A stretch of 64,000 nt of DNA, taken from Lachnospiraceae bacterium oral taxon 096 (GTDB taxonomy: Bacteria > Bacillota > Clostridia > Lachnospirales > Lachnospiraceae). The stretch is from the NCBI GenBank assembly GCA_018141845.1, contig CP073340.1:351001-415000 (forward strand), in the 5' to 3' direction. The translations under genes were made by a program, and so were the position numbers. Positions 51,598 through 59,904 of the stretch are shown piece by piece. The notes under the pieces are model-generated. The model saw only the letters and a program-made list of their open reading frames with translations, searched no databases and was not told where the DNA came from. Position 1 is the first letter of the stretch. Each line of letters starts with the position of its first letter.

Positions 51598-53448
51598 TTA
51601 ACCATTTAAGATCTGCATAAACTCATCTCCTGTAATGGTTTCCTTTTCATACAAAAATCTTGCAATTTCTTCTAGCTTCTCTCGATTTTCTAAAAGAATA
51701 GATGCTGCCTTTTCATGCTGTTTTTTTACAAGTTCAACGACCTGCTCATCAATCTTCGCTGCCGTTGACTCTGCGGCTGCGAGAGAGGTATCCCCACCAA
51801 GGTATTTATTGCTCACTGTCTCCAAGGCCACCATATCAAAGTCTTTGCTCATACCATAGCGAGTAATCATCGCCCTTGCCAGCTTTGTTGCCTGCTCAAT
51901 GTCATTGGACGCTCCGGTGGAGGAATCACCAAAGACCACTTCCTCCGCAGCCCTTCCGCCTGTCAGTGTCGCAATGCGATTTTCAAGCTCCTTCTTTGTC
52001 ATCAAATAGTGATTGCCCTCTTCCACCTGCAAAGTATAACCCAGTGCACCTGAAGTTCTTGGAATAATTGTAATCTTTTGTACTGGTGCCGTATTACTTT
52101 GTTTTGCGGCCACAAGGGCGTGCCCCACTTCATGGTAGCTCACTCTCCACTTCTCGCTGTCGGTCAAAATGGAATTCTTCTTTTGATATCCTGCAATGAC
52201 AACTTCAATACTCTCCTCTAGATCGGTCTGTGTAGCAAACTTTCGACCATCGCGAACGGCTCGAAGTGCCGCCTCATTGACGATGTTGGCAAGCTCTGCT
52301 CCCGAAGCACCGGAGGCCATTCTTGCAATCACCTTAAAGTCCACATCTGAACCCACCTTGACCTTCTTTGCATGTACCTTTAAAATCTCTTCCCTTCCCT
52401 GCAAATCTGGCAACTCCACGGGAACTCTTCGATCAAATCTTCCCGGGCGAGTCAATGCTGGATCAAGAGATTCAGGGCGGTTTGTTGCTGCCAAAATCAT
52501 AACTCCAGAATTTCCTTCAAAGCCATCCATCTCCGTCAACAATTGGTTGAGTGTCTGCTCCCTCTCATCATTGCCACCAATCTGACCATCTCTTTTCTTT
52601 CCAATGGCGTCAATTTCATCAATGAATACAATACAAGGAGCCTTTTCCTTTGCCTGACGAAATAAATCTCTAACTTTCGATGCACCCATTCCAACAAACA
52701 TCTCCACAAACTCTGAACCTGACATCGAAAAGAAGGGCACATTCGCCTCACCCGCTACTGCCTTTGCCAGCATCGTTTTACCTGTTCCCGGTGGTCCCAC
52801 AAGCAAAATTCCCTTTGGCATTGATGCACCAATCTCTTTATATTTTGTCGGATTGTGCAGGTAATCCACAATCTCGGTGAGATTTTCCTTTGCCTCATCC
52901 TCACCAGCGACATCACTAAACTTAATGCCCTCCGATGACTTTACATAAATTTTTGCATTGGATTTTCCCATTCCGCCAAAACCGCCCAGTCCGCCAAAAC
53001 CACCAAAACCGCCAAAGCTCATGGAATCCTCGTTGGACTTATTGTTGATTCTTTTGTTCAATCTGCTCCACAACCAGTAAAAGATCATCATAGGGACTAA
53101 CCATGTCCAAAAGAAATTTAGAAGCGGTGATTCCTTTCGAATAATCTCACTGGAAAATTGGACTCCTGCCGCGTGAAGCCTTTCTGTAAGCTTATCATCC
53201 GCCACAATTCCTGTCTTATACAATTGTTTCCCATCTTTGTCTTGAAATACAATCTGATTGCTTTGAATATCCACTTTGCCAATCTGGTGATTGTCCGTCA
53301 TGGTCATAAATGTTCCATAGTCGACCAGTTTCACCTGTCTCTCCTTTAAAAAAGGAATGGCAAGGAAATTAAAGACCATCACAATCACTAAGGCAATGAT
53401 ATAGTAGTACGCAAACATCTTGCGTGGATCTCTTGGCTTTTTCTCCAC
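51598..53448 (-). CDS. ftsH: ATP-dependent zinc metalloprotease FtsH
   Basis: 616 residues. Two transmembrane helices flank an exported loop (residues ~15-125). The AAA+ module has Walker [17 protein letters not shown] and Walker [11 protein letters not shown]. The protease zinc site is [11 protein letters not shown] Gly/Phe-rich stretch ([15 protein letters not shown]) precedes the AAA domain. FtsH degrades membrane and short-lived cytosolic proteins. The start is GTG at 53448, with GGAGG seven bases upstream. The promoter carries a CIRCE box, so HrcA control is expected. Confidence 0.97.
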   Translation of the reverse strand: MEKKPRDPRKMFAYYYIIALVIVMVFNFLAIPFLKERQVKLVDYGTFMTMTDNHQIGKVDIQSNQIVFQDKDGKQLYKTGIVADDKLTERLHAAGVQFSSEIIRKESPLLNFFWTWLVPMMIFYWLWSRLNKRINNKSNEDSMSFGGFGGFGGLGGFGGMGKSNAKIYVKSSEGIKFSDVAGEDEAKENLTEIVDYLHNPTKYKEIGASMPKGILLVGPPGTGKTMLAKAVAGEANVPFFSMSGSEFVEMFVGMGASKVRDLFRQAKEKAPCIVFIDEIDAIGKKRDGQIGGNDEREQTLNQLLTEMDGFEGNSGVMILAATNRPESLDPALTRPGRFDRRVPVELPDLQGREEILKVHAKKVKVGSDVDFKVIARMASGASGAELANIVNEAALRAVRDGRKFATQTDLEESIEVVIAGYQKKNSILTDSEKWRVSYHEVGHALVAAKQSNTAPVQKITIIPRTSGALGYTLQVEEGNHYLMTKKELENRIATLTGGRAAEEVVFGDSSTGASNDIEQATKLARAMITRYGMSKDFDMVALETVSNKYLGGDTSLAAAESTAAKIDEQVVELVKKQHEKAASILLENREKLEEIARFLYEKETITGDEFMQILNG

Positions 53449-53476
53449 ATCTTATCCTCCATTATTTATCGATACA

Positions 53477-53510
53477 TTAGCACTCTATCACAATGAGTGC
53501 TAGTTGTCAA
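53477..53510 (-). promoter_or_regulatory. CIRCE operator over the ftsH promoter
   Basis: TTAGCACTC (53477-53485), nine bases, then GAGTGCTAG (53495-53503): the CIRCE consensus TTAGCACTC-N9-GAGTGCTAA with one mismatch at the last base. On the minus strand TTGACA (53505-53510) and TAGAGT (53482-53487), 17 bases apart, with a TGN extension before the -10, put the operator over the promoter. HrcA repression of ftsH is thus predicted. Confidence 0.9.
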
Positions 53511-53612
53511 TGGAGTTTAGATTTATTTTATATCTCTTTCACAATTTTATCTCTGCCAGTGCGTTATCACATTATCTATTTGTTACGACGATTACTGATG
53601 ATATTTTCATTC

Positions 53613-54551
53613 CTACAACAAGTTTGCCAAAGATCGCATCACTAAATCAATATCTTGATTTTCCAACTCGTGAATAATATGTAAATAAGTCTTTTGCGTT
53701 GTATTCATGCTGGCATGTCCCAATCGCCTCGCCACACTTCCAATGGAGACACCTGCAAACAACAAAATAGAGGCATGGGTATGTCTCAGCCCATGAATGG
53801 AAATCTCTGGTATACCAAGCTTTTTGCAGTATCTTTCCAAGATGGTATTGACGGTAGCATTATAGATCGGAATATAGCTACCGTCCTTTTTTGCCGGAAT
53901 AAAAAATGGTTTATCCCTTGGCCTATCCTTCAAGAGTCCAGAAAATTGCATCACGGTCTGCCAATCAATTTGGATTTTTCGCATAGAAGACTTATTTTTC
54001 GTCGGCATAAATCCTCTATTAGACTTATAGTCCCAAGTCTTTGAAATCTCCACTGTCTGATGGGCAAAGTCAAAATCACTTGGTGTCAGTGCCAGTGCCT
54101 CTGAAAAACGCATTCCTGTTTTGGCCACCAACAAAATAAAATAATCCCAGTTCACCTTGTCGCCAAGCTTTAAACTCTCCAACAATTTGTGCAACTCAAA
54201 TTGATTTAAGAATTTTTTCTTCTTCTTTCTCGGCTCTTTCCCCTTGATAATCACCTTTCTTGTCGGATCTCTCTCAATGAGGCCATCATCCAATGCGTCC
54301 AAAATTGCTCCCTTCACCTGATGGTGAAAGTCCATTGTCGTCTGACGCTCGTGAAACTTTGCATAGTCATTGATCAGTTGCTGATAGACGATCCTTGTCA
54401 TCTCACAAACCTTTACATCTGGAATAAGGCGAGCAATCCACTGCTGTGTCATTCGATACTTTTCCATTGTAATCTCACGAATTGCTCCCTCTTTATAAAT
54501 CTTTATCCACTGTGCATAGTAGTTCAAAAATAAATCGGTCTTCTTATCCAT
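53613..54551 (-). CDS. Tyrosine recombinase (phage-type integrase) next to hsdR
   Basis: 312 residues from ATG 54551. The N-terminal SAM-like DNA-binding domain covers about residues 1-110. Catalytic residues are visible: R in TGMRFSEALAL, H-x-x-R in IHGLRHTHASIL, H in LGHASMNTTQ, and Y in KTYLHIIHE. The gene is only 35 bases after hsdR and in the same direction. Recombinases encoded beside hsdS genes invert or shuffle target-recognition domains in many bacteria, which fits the duplicated domain at 57850-58317. It could alternatively be a relic of the island's own integration. Confidence 0.9.
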   Translation of the reverse strand: MDKKTDLFLNYYAQWIKIYKEGAIREITMEKYRMTQQWIARLIPDVKVCEMTRIVYQQLINDYAKFHERQTTMDFHHQVKGAILDALDDGLIERDPTRKVIIKGKEPRKKKKKFLNQFELHKLLESLKLGDKVNWDYFILLVAKTGMRFSEALALTPSDFDFAHQTVEISKTWDYKSNRGFMPTKNKSSMRKIQIDWQTVMQFSGLLKDRPRDKPFFIPAKKDGSYIPIYNATVNTILERYCKKLGIPEISIHGLRHTHASILLFAGVSIGSVARRLGHASMNTTQKTYLHIIHELENQDIDLVMRSLANLL

Positions 54552-54586
54552 ACTCCTCCATCCCACACACTGACAGAGCAATTTCT

Positions 54587-57500
54587 TTATTTTTCTTCCT
54601 CCTCGCCAAATGGAATGGGATGATCGTACATAATAAATTCCTTTAATACTTTTTTTGCATAACGAATTGCCTGCAAGTTCGTACCTTCCCTATGGTGTAC
54701 TCGCTGATAATATTTTCTTGCCAGTTTATCATCAATACTGTTTTCCAATGCAACTGCTCGTCCCCCTTCTTTATAATATTTTGGCTTATTCATTACCAAA
54801 TCTCTAAGTTTTTCTTCATCCACACCCAACTTCTCTACCGGATCTCGAATTTCTCTATTTTTCCTACTTTCGCCGTAGCTCGCAATATAATCTCGAAAAG
54901 TCTTTCCTTCTTCAACTTCTAACCTTCCTGTCTCAATATCGCGAATAATTTCTCTAGCTAAGTTTTGATCATCCTCCGACAAGGTAGATAAATTCTTCTC
55001 TAGCTCCTTGAGAAGCTCTTCCTCCCTTTCCTTGATTGGATTTTTTCCATTTCGATAATCCGTCCAGATTTTAAATTTCCTATCCAGATACTCAGCCGTA
55101 ATTTTTTCGTTCTGAATGGCTGATAAATTCACACCAATATCATAAGCAAAGGCTCCCGCACGATTTCTTTCTTTTCCCCGCTTTGCCATCTCATTGCAAC
55201 GCATCAACAGTGTCAGATACTCTTTCTCTGTCACCTTAACCTCAATGCCATCTTTTCCAATCTCATCAGAAACAACGACTTTATTCCAATCAAAACCTTG
55301 CAATCTTGCCGAAGTATAACTTTCTTGAAACTTTCTTGTCAATTGAGCAATCCTTGCCTGTGTGCTCTCATCCTCTGGAAGTCTTGACATATCCAAAATT
55401 CCATTTGCCACAAAGATGTCCTGAATTTGCTCAAAAATCTGATTCATATTCTCTACATTGGACGGTAGTTTATTGGCAAAAATGCCATCTTCCCTCTTCC
55501 TAGCAAACAATGCAAACGCATCATCCATATTTTTCTTCATTGTATGCGGACTTCGATAGTAGCGAATAATACCAAAGGGCTTTTCATTTCGATTATAAAT
55601 TCGATTTGTTCTCGAAAATGCCTGAATAAGATTTTGATAATCTAATAGCTTATCCAAATAGAGCGTATTGACAAACTTGGAATCAAATCCTGTGAGTAAC
55701 TGATCGACAACAATCAATAAATCTAATTGCTTTTCTTTTTCTACTTGAGAATAATTTTCCTTGTGGGCCAGTCGTCTGGTCACATCCTTTTTAAACTCTG
55801 GCCATCTTGCAATATCAAAGTCTGGGCCAAATTGGTGTTGATAACCTTCCAAAATCTCAACAAGACCTCTTTCCTTATCCATGGACTGCTCGCCCTTTGT
55901 ATCATCAAGATTCTTATCAAAAAGACTCGTCACTTTAAGCTCTGGCCATTGTCTTCGAAATCGCCTATAGTAGTCAATGGCTGCAGGAATACTGCTGGTT
56001 GCAAAAATAGCATGAAATTTTCCACCAAAGCTCAATCTATCCCAATGATCTTTGATGTCCTTGATTACCCCATCTCTATAGTTATCGCTGTCATACTGCC
56101 CTTTGGGAAGCTTAGCTTCAATATCCACCTCTGACATATTTTGATACTTTTGATAGACTTCTAGTTTTTTTGGATTAGTGCGAATCTCATTCATGTCTTT
56201 AGCCTTGCACTCATCCTTTGTCAATTCCTCTTTTAAGTCCTCATCTGCATAAATTTTTACCATTGTCGGATCAAATCCCAACACATTTTCATCTCGAATG
56301 CCATCTGCAATCGTATAGGTATGAAGATTATCTCCAAAAATATCTGCTGTCGAAAGGGAACTCTTTGCATTCTCATCAAATATTGGTGTTCCCGTAAACC
56401 CAAAGAGTAATGCCCTAGGAAATGCTTTGCGAATATTGGCAAACATATCTCCATTTGTCGTCCGATGACATTCATCAAAAATAAAAACCAATCTCTTTTT
56501 TCGAATTTCCTCTAATTCCTTTTCTCTTCGTAAGCTCACTGCTTCCTCGCTCACTCTATCCATTTTTTGAATTGAGCTCACAATCAACAAGTCCTTTGGA
56601 TGATTTCCCTTCATCTTCGACAATAAAACTCCTGAGTTTCCTGTCTCTTGCACAATATCTTCATCTGCAAATGCCGTGTACTCTCGAAATGACTGTGTGC
56701 CCAACTCAATGCGGTCCATCAAAAAAATAACTTTATCTGCCAATTTATCTCTCGCAATTAACTCTGCTGCCTTAAATGAAGTCATGGTCTTTCCTGAACC
56801 AGTGGTATGCCATACATATCCCCCCTGTCCATCCTTGCTATCCCAATCATGCTCTCTTGTCTTTTCATAAATTTTGTGCACTGCATAATATTGATAGCTT
56901 CGCATAACCTTTAACACACAATCATTGTCATCTGCAATCGTATACCAACCAATCAACTCATGAGCCATAGGAATACTCAATAAATGTTTTACCACTTCTT
57001 GCCAATCCCTAATTTGATTATTTTCTATATCCGCCCAATGAAAACAAAAATCTGGATTGACTGCCTTTCCTGAACTAGGATTTGCAAAATAAATCGCGTC
57101 TTCTGGAGTCATGGCCACAAAGATTTGCACCAGTGAAAAAATACCTTCAAATATATTTTCCTCACAATACTTTGAAATCTGTCCCCTTGCCTCTTCAACA
57201 TTCCCACCCGATCGCTTTAATTCAATGTGAATTACTGGCATTCCATTGATTAACAGCATCAAATCCCCACGCCGATCCTGTAATTTTGAATGTTTTCGAC
57301 TAAACTTTGGCTGTTGAACAACTTGATATCTACTCTCCCCAGCTCTTACCTTTTTGGGATCATAAATATTCAAACTAATTTCTTTTCCAAAATTCTCTCT
57401 ATCTTCTTCATTTGTCCTCTTAATGGTTACACTCTTGCCCTTAATGATTCCATTAATAGCATATGGTGTGGCTATCTTAATCTGATCAATAATTTGTTGC

Positions 57501-57721
57501 ATCTCATCTTTATTAAGCTTCACACCATTGAGCCTTGACCTCTCACTATTATTCTTATACAGAATGTCCGCCCAATTTTGAATTAAATCTTCCTCTGTTG
57601 GATACTTAATGACATTCTTCTCACGACTTCCCGTCTCATTGCCATTGCTCCAACCATATTTTAGCAATAAGTCAATCACGGCCTCCTCAAAATCTGCTTC
57701 TTTTTCAAACTTCACACCCAT
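54587..57721 (-). CDS. hsdR: Type I restriction enzyme, endonuclease/translocase subunit HsdR
   Basis: 1044 residues from ATG 57721, or 1042 from GTG 57715, which has the better Shine-Dalgarno spacing (eight bases after AGGAGG; two for the ATG). The PD-ExK nuclease is around MPVIHIELKRSGGNVEEARGQ (about residue 170). Walker A HTTGSGKTMTSFKAAEL, DECH box FDECHRTTNG and later helicase motifs follow. A C-terminal helical domain binds the methylase. The reading frame is open upstream as far as 58255 and joins an hsdS fragment, but RBS and family length favour the internal start. It needs HsdM and HsdS to cleave DNA. Confidence 0.93.
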   Translation of the reverse strand: MGVKFEKEADFEEAVIDLLLKYGWSNGNETGSREKNVIKYPTEEDLIQNWADILYKNNSERSRLNGVKLNKDEMQQIIDQIKIATPYAINGIIKGKSVTIKRTNEEDRENFGKEISLNIYDPKKVRAGESRYQVVQQPKFSRKHSKLQDRRGDLMLLINGMPVIHIELKRSGGNVEEARGQISKYCEENIFEGIFSLVQIFVAMTPEDAIYFANPSSGKAVNPDFCFHWADIENNQIRDWQEVVKHLLSIPMAHELIGWYTIADDNDCVLKVMRSYQYYAVHKIYEKTREHDWDSKDGQGGYVWHTTGSGKTMTSFKAAELIARDKLADKVIFLMDRIELGTQSFREYTAFADEDIVQETGNSGVLLSKMKGNHPKDLLIVSSIQKMDRVSEEAVSLRREKELEEIRKKRLVFIFDECHRTTNGDMFANIRKAFPRALLFGFTGTPIFDENAKSSLSTADIFGDNLHTYTIADGIRDENVLGFDPTMVKIYADEDLKEELTKDECKAKDMNEIRTNPKKLEVYQKYQNMSEVDIEAKLPKGQYDSDNYRDGVIKDIKDHWDRLSFGGKFHAIFATSSIPAAIDYYRRFRRQWPELKVTSLFDKNLDDTKGEQSMDKERGLVEILEGYQHQFGPDFDIARWPEFKKDVTRRLAHKENYSQVEKEKQLDLLIVVDQLLTGFDSKFVNTLYLDKLLDYQNLIQAFSRTNRIYNRNEKPFGIIRYYRSPHTMKKNMDDAFALFARKREDGIFANKLPSNVENMNQIFEQIQDIFVANGILDMSRLPEDESTQARIAQLTRKFQESYTSARLQGFDWNKVVVSDEIGKDGIEVKVTEKEYLTLLMRCNEMAKRGKERNRAGAFAYDIGVNLSAIQNEKITAEYLDRKFKIWTDYRNGKNPIKEREEELLKELEKNLSTLSEDDQNLAREIIRDIETGRLEVEEGKTFRDYIASYGESRKNREIRDPVEKLGVDEEKLRDLVMNKPKYYKEGGRAVALENSIDDKLARKYYQRVHHREGTNLQAIRYAKKVLKEFIMYDHPIPFGEEEEK

Positions 57722-57757
57722 GCCCTCCTGACAGCAATAATTTCTAACCATTTTATA

Positions 57758-57786
57758 ATTATAATCTACTCCATAGAATAAAGAAA
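57758..57786 (-). promoter_or_regulatory. Possible separate promoter for hsdR
   Basis: A perfect TATAAT (57758-57763) lies about 37 bases upstream of the hsdR ATG, with a weak TTTCTT (57781-57786) 17 bases before it. It would let hsdR be expressed despite the element inserted between hsdS and hsdR. The -35 match is poor. Confidence 0.4.
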
Positions 57787-57849
57787 AGCAACAAAGGCAT
57801 ATAATTTCAATTATCTGTATTATTGTATTCAACATTACAATGCTAAAAT

Positions 57850-58317
57850 GCTTACGCTGATGAAGGGATATGAGGTGGTCGAGATTGGTAAAATAGTTGC
57901 CTATCGACACCTGTTCTTGTTTTTTAGGTAAAAGCATATTAATTTCCATAAGTGTTTCTGCATTCAACTTGGCACGACCCCCGCCAACCAGTAATGCTTC
58001 AATATCTGCTTGACTGATAGCAAATGCGAGAAACTTGTTGTCTGCAATTTCATTCTTGCTTTGCAGCACATGGGCGTGGTTGTTCACCCAAATACGCCCT
58101 TTTACACACTTTACGGGATAGTTTTTGAGGTCATTCGCCCCGTCCTCAGCAACAAGAACAAACTCGCCTTCGTGAGTATAACCGTCAACATAATCTTGTA
58201 TTCCGTTTGCTCCATAATAAGGAGTCGAGCCAGAAATACGAAGATTTGCAGCCACAGGAATGCGAAGATTATCATATCTATCTGCGACTTCTCGAACCTT
58301 ATGTTGTTCCCAAGCGT
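57850..58317 (-). pseudogene. Displaced copy of the second HsdS target-recognition domain
   Basis: 468 bases, identical base for base to 59961-60428 in hsdS, same orientation. It codes from AWEQHKVREVADRYDN through AANLRISGSTPYYG to LDHLISLHQRK, exactly one target-recognition half with its bounding conserved segments. It lacks an hsdS N-terminal half and start. It begins after an in-frame stop and an FNN-AWEQ junction resembling that of domain 1. It is open into hsdR, so a 1222-residue reading frame exists. Most likely it is a silent cassette or a by-product of recombination, not an expressed specificity subunit. Confidence 0.85.
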
Positions 58318-58393
58318 TATTAAATACTCCCCTATATTATCTGCAATGCTACCTATAATATTTTTGATAAAATATTCAAAGATTAACTTACTT

Positions 58394-58560
58394 TTATGCT
58401 CTTATTAGCTGTAGTGAACTACCCATCACCTAAAGGTAATGGGCTTCTAAGAGCCTAACAGCTCTATTTAAGAAGTTTGATATTTAAGTTTCCACCTAAG
58501 TAATTAGGCAATCCTTATTCTTATCGGCGTGTCCACTTCGCCTCTACTGTATAGGATATT
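58394..58560 (-). ncRNA. Predicted omega/reRNA at the right end of the TnpB element
   Basis: In IS200/IS605-type elements the tnpB 3' end and right terminus are transcribed as a guide RNA bound by TnpB. Here a hairpin CCCATTACC-TTTA-GGTGATGGG (about 58423-58444) precedes AGTTCAC (58414-58420), a plausible right end. The next 20 bases outward, minus strand TACAGCTAATAAGAGCATAA, would be the guide. RNA limits are approximate. Confidence 0.45.
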
Positions 58561-59754
58561 CATATCCACAACACTACTTTTACGCATGATATTTAATGCT
58601 CCGTTAACATCTGCATTGATTGTTTTACCACTTGCCGTTTTGTATAGACCACGATGTAATCTTCTGCCACTAAACGGATACTCTTTTGGATTATCGGCAT
58701 TGTAAACAGGGAGATCGTCTCTATCCCAAAAAGATGATTTCGATGTATAGGATTCTTCCTGTTTTACAAAAACAATGTCATTTAGTTTGCAAAGATATTC
58801 CAATTTGTTACGCAACTGTCCATAAGGGATATTTACAAAATTTTGATTGTTTTGCTTTCCAATATGACTGTTATGTTGAAAAGTCTCATTGTAACCAACA
58901 ACAAGCGTACCTATATTATTGATGATACAATAATCTATCACCCTACGAACAGTTTTATTCATATAGTCGTTCACCTTATTGTTGCGATTACGAGCAACTG
59001 CTTTTTGTCTATTTGTAGGCTTTCTACTAAAATGCTGTTTATCTTTTATCGATTGCAAACGGGCATTTTCTTTATTGAACCACTGATTGATCGATTTCAG
59101 TCTTTTCCCGTCAATAATGAACGATTGACCACTATTTGATACAGCTGTTACAAGATTGTTGATACCTAGGTCAAGTGCAAGTGCGTTGTTCGTGTTTAGA
59201 TTTCTTTGAATACATTCAGCTTCATATATATACTGGATTTCAAAGAACCTTGCATTCGCTTTCGGTATAATGCGTATCTCTTTTATCGTCTTATCAAGAA
59301 GTATGGGTGGTATCGTAATTTCAACAGACTTATGCGTTTTCTTAAAACTATTGGAAAACGGAAGTATCAGCTGATTACCCTTAAGTCTTACAAAACCAAT
59401 GATCAGTGTTGTGTATCCATCTTTTGGAAGATAATGTGGCAGTTTACAATCCGTAAAAGCATATTTTCCCTGCTTGACAAGTTTAAGCAGACCAAAAAAT
59501 GATTTAAACGAGCCATCAACCTCTTTCAGTATCTGCTGTGCCATATTGGAATTTAAGGCCTTATAATTAGGGCTATTCTTTAAAAGAGTGTAATTCTTCT
59601 CATACTTGAGAAATTCACCTTCTGTAAAATAATGCTGACGCACATTATAGATTGCCTCATTAGCAAGATTCTTAGCCGTATGACAAAGTTCCCTGATTGT
59701 GATGTAATCTTCCTTGGACAGATGTTTCACTTGTTGTTTTACAGTAAGATACAT
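58504..59754 (-). CDS. tnpB: RNA-guided endonuclease TnpB (IS605 OrfB family), zinc-ribbon-less form
   Basis: ATG at 59754 (AAAGGAG eight bases upstream) gives 416 residues. The split RuvC site is intact: NALALDLGINNLVTAV (D), GTLVVGYNETFQ (E) and INADVNGALNIMRKS (D). The usual four-cysteine zinc ribbon between RuvC-II and RuvC-III is missing; in its place is ESYTSKSSFWDRDDLPVY, with no Cys-x-x-Cys pair. Zinc-ribbon-less TnpB lineages exist. It would cut DNA guided by the RNA from the right end, with a target-adjacent motif not identified here. Confidence 0.88.
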   Translation of the reverse strand: MYLTVKQQVKHLSKEDYITIRELCHTAKNLANEAIYNVRQHYFTEGEFLKYEKNYTLLKNSPNYKALNSNMAQQILKEVDGSFKSFFGLLKLVKQGKYAFTDCKLPHYLPKDGYTTLIIGFVRLKGNQLILPFSNSFKKTHKSVEITIPPILLDKTIKEIRIIPKANARFFEIQYIYEAECIQRNLNTNNALALDLGINNLVTAVSNSGQSFIIDGKRLKSINQWFNKENARLQSIKDKQHFSRKPTNRQKAVARNRNNKVNDYMNKTVRRVIDYCIINNIGTLVVGYNETFQHNSHIGKQNNQNFVNIPYGQLRNKLEYLCKLNDIVFVKQEESYTSKSSFWDRDDLPVYNADNPKEYPFSGRRLHRGLYKTASGKTINADVNGALNIMRKSSVVDMNILYSRGEVDTPIRIRIA

Positions 59755-59862
59755 ACGATTTTCTCCTTTCATAGACTCGGAAATAGGATTTCCTATATAT
59801 GTATTATAGCATATATTTTAAATGATAGTATTTAAGTAAAATATATATGTTGTAAACCTAAC

Positions 59863-59902
59863 GCCATTCATCCCATGGTCTAAAGACCATGGGATGAATG
59901 GC
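59863..59902 (-). other. Perfect 18-bp hairpin just after the hsdS stop (left-end hairpin or terminator)
   Basis: GCCATTCATCCCATGGTC (59863-59880), loop TAAA, then its exact complement (59885-59902). It lies two bases after the hsdS TAA. The absence of a U-run and its resemblance to the right-end hairpin suggest a transposon left-end structure, but a role in hsdS mRNA decay or termination is possible. Confidence 0.6.
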
Positions 59903-59904
59903 TG

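Larger units (their letters stand above)
58414..59904 (-). mobile_element. IS200/IS605-type element carrying only tnpB
   Basis: About 1.5 kb between hsdS and the displaced recognition domain. The two ends hold hairpins of related build (CCCAT...TTTA...ATGGG): an 18-bp perfect stem at 59863-59902 and a 9-bp stem near 58423-58444. No tnpA (Y1 transposase) is present, so movement would need one in trans. There are no direct target repeats, as expected for this family. Boundaries are my estimate. Confidence 0.7.
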
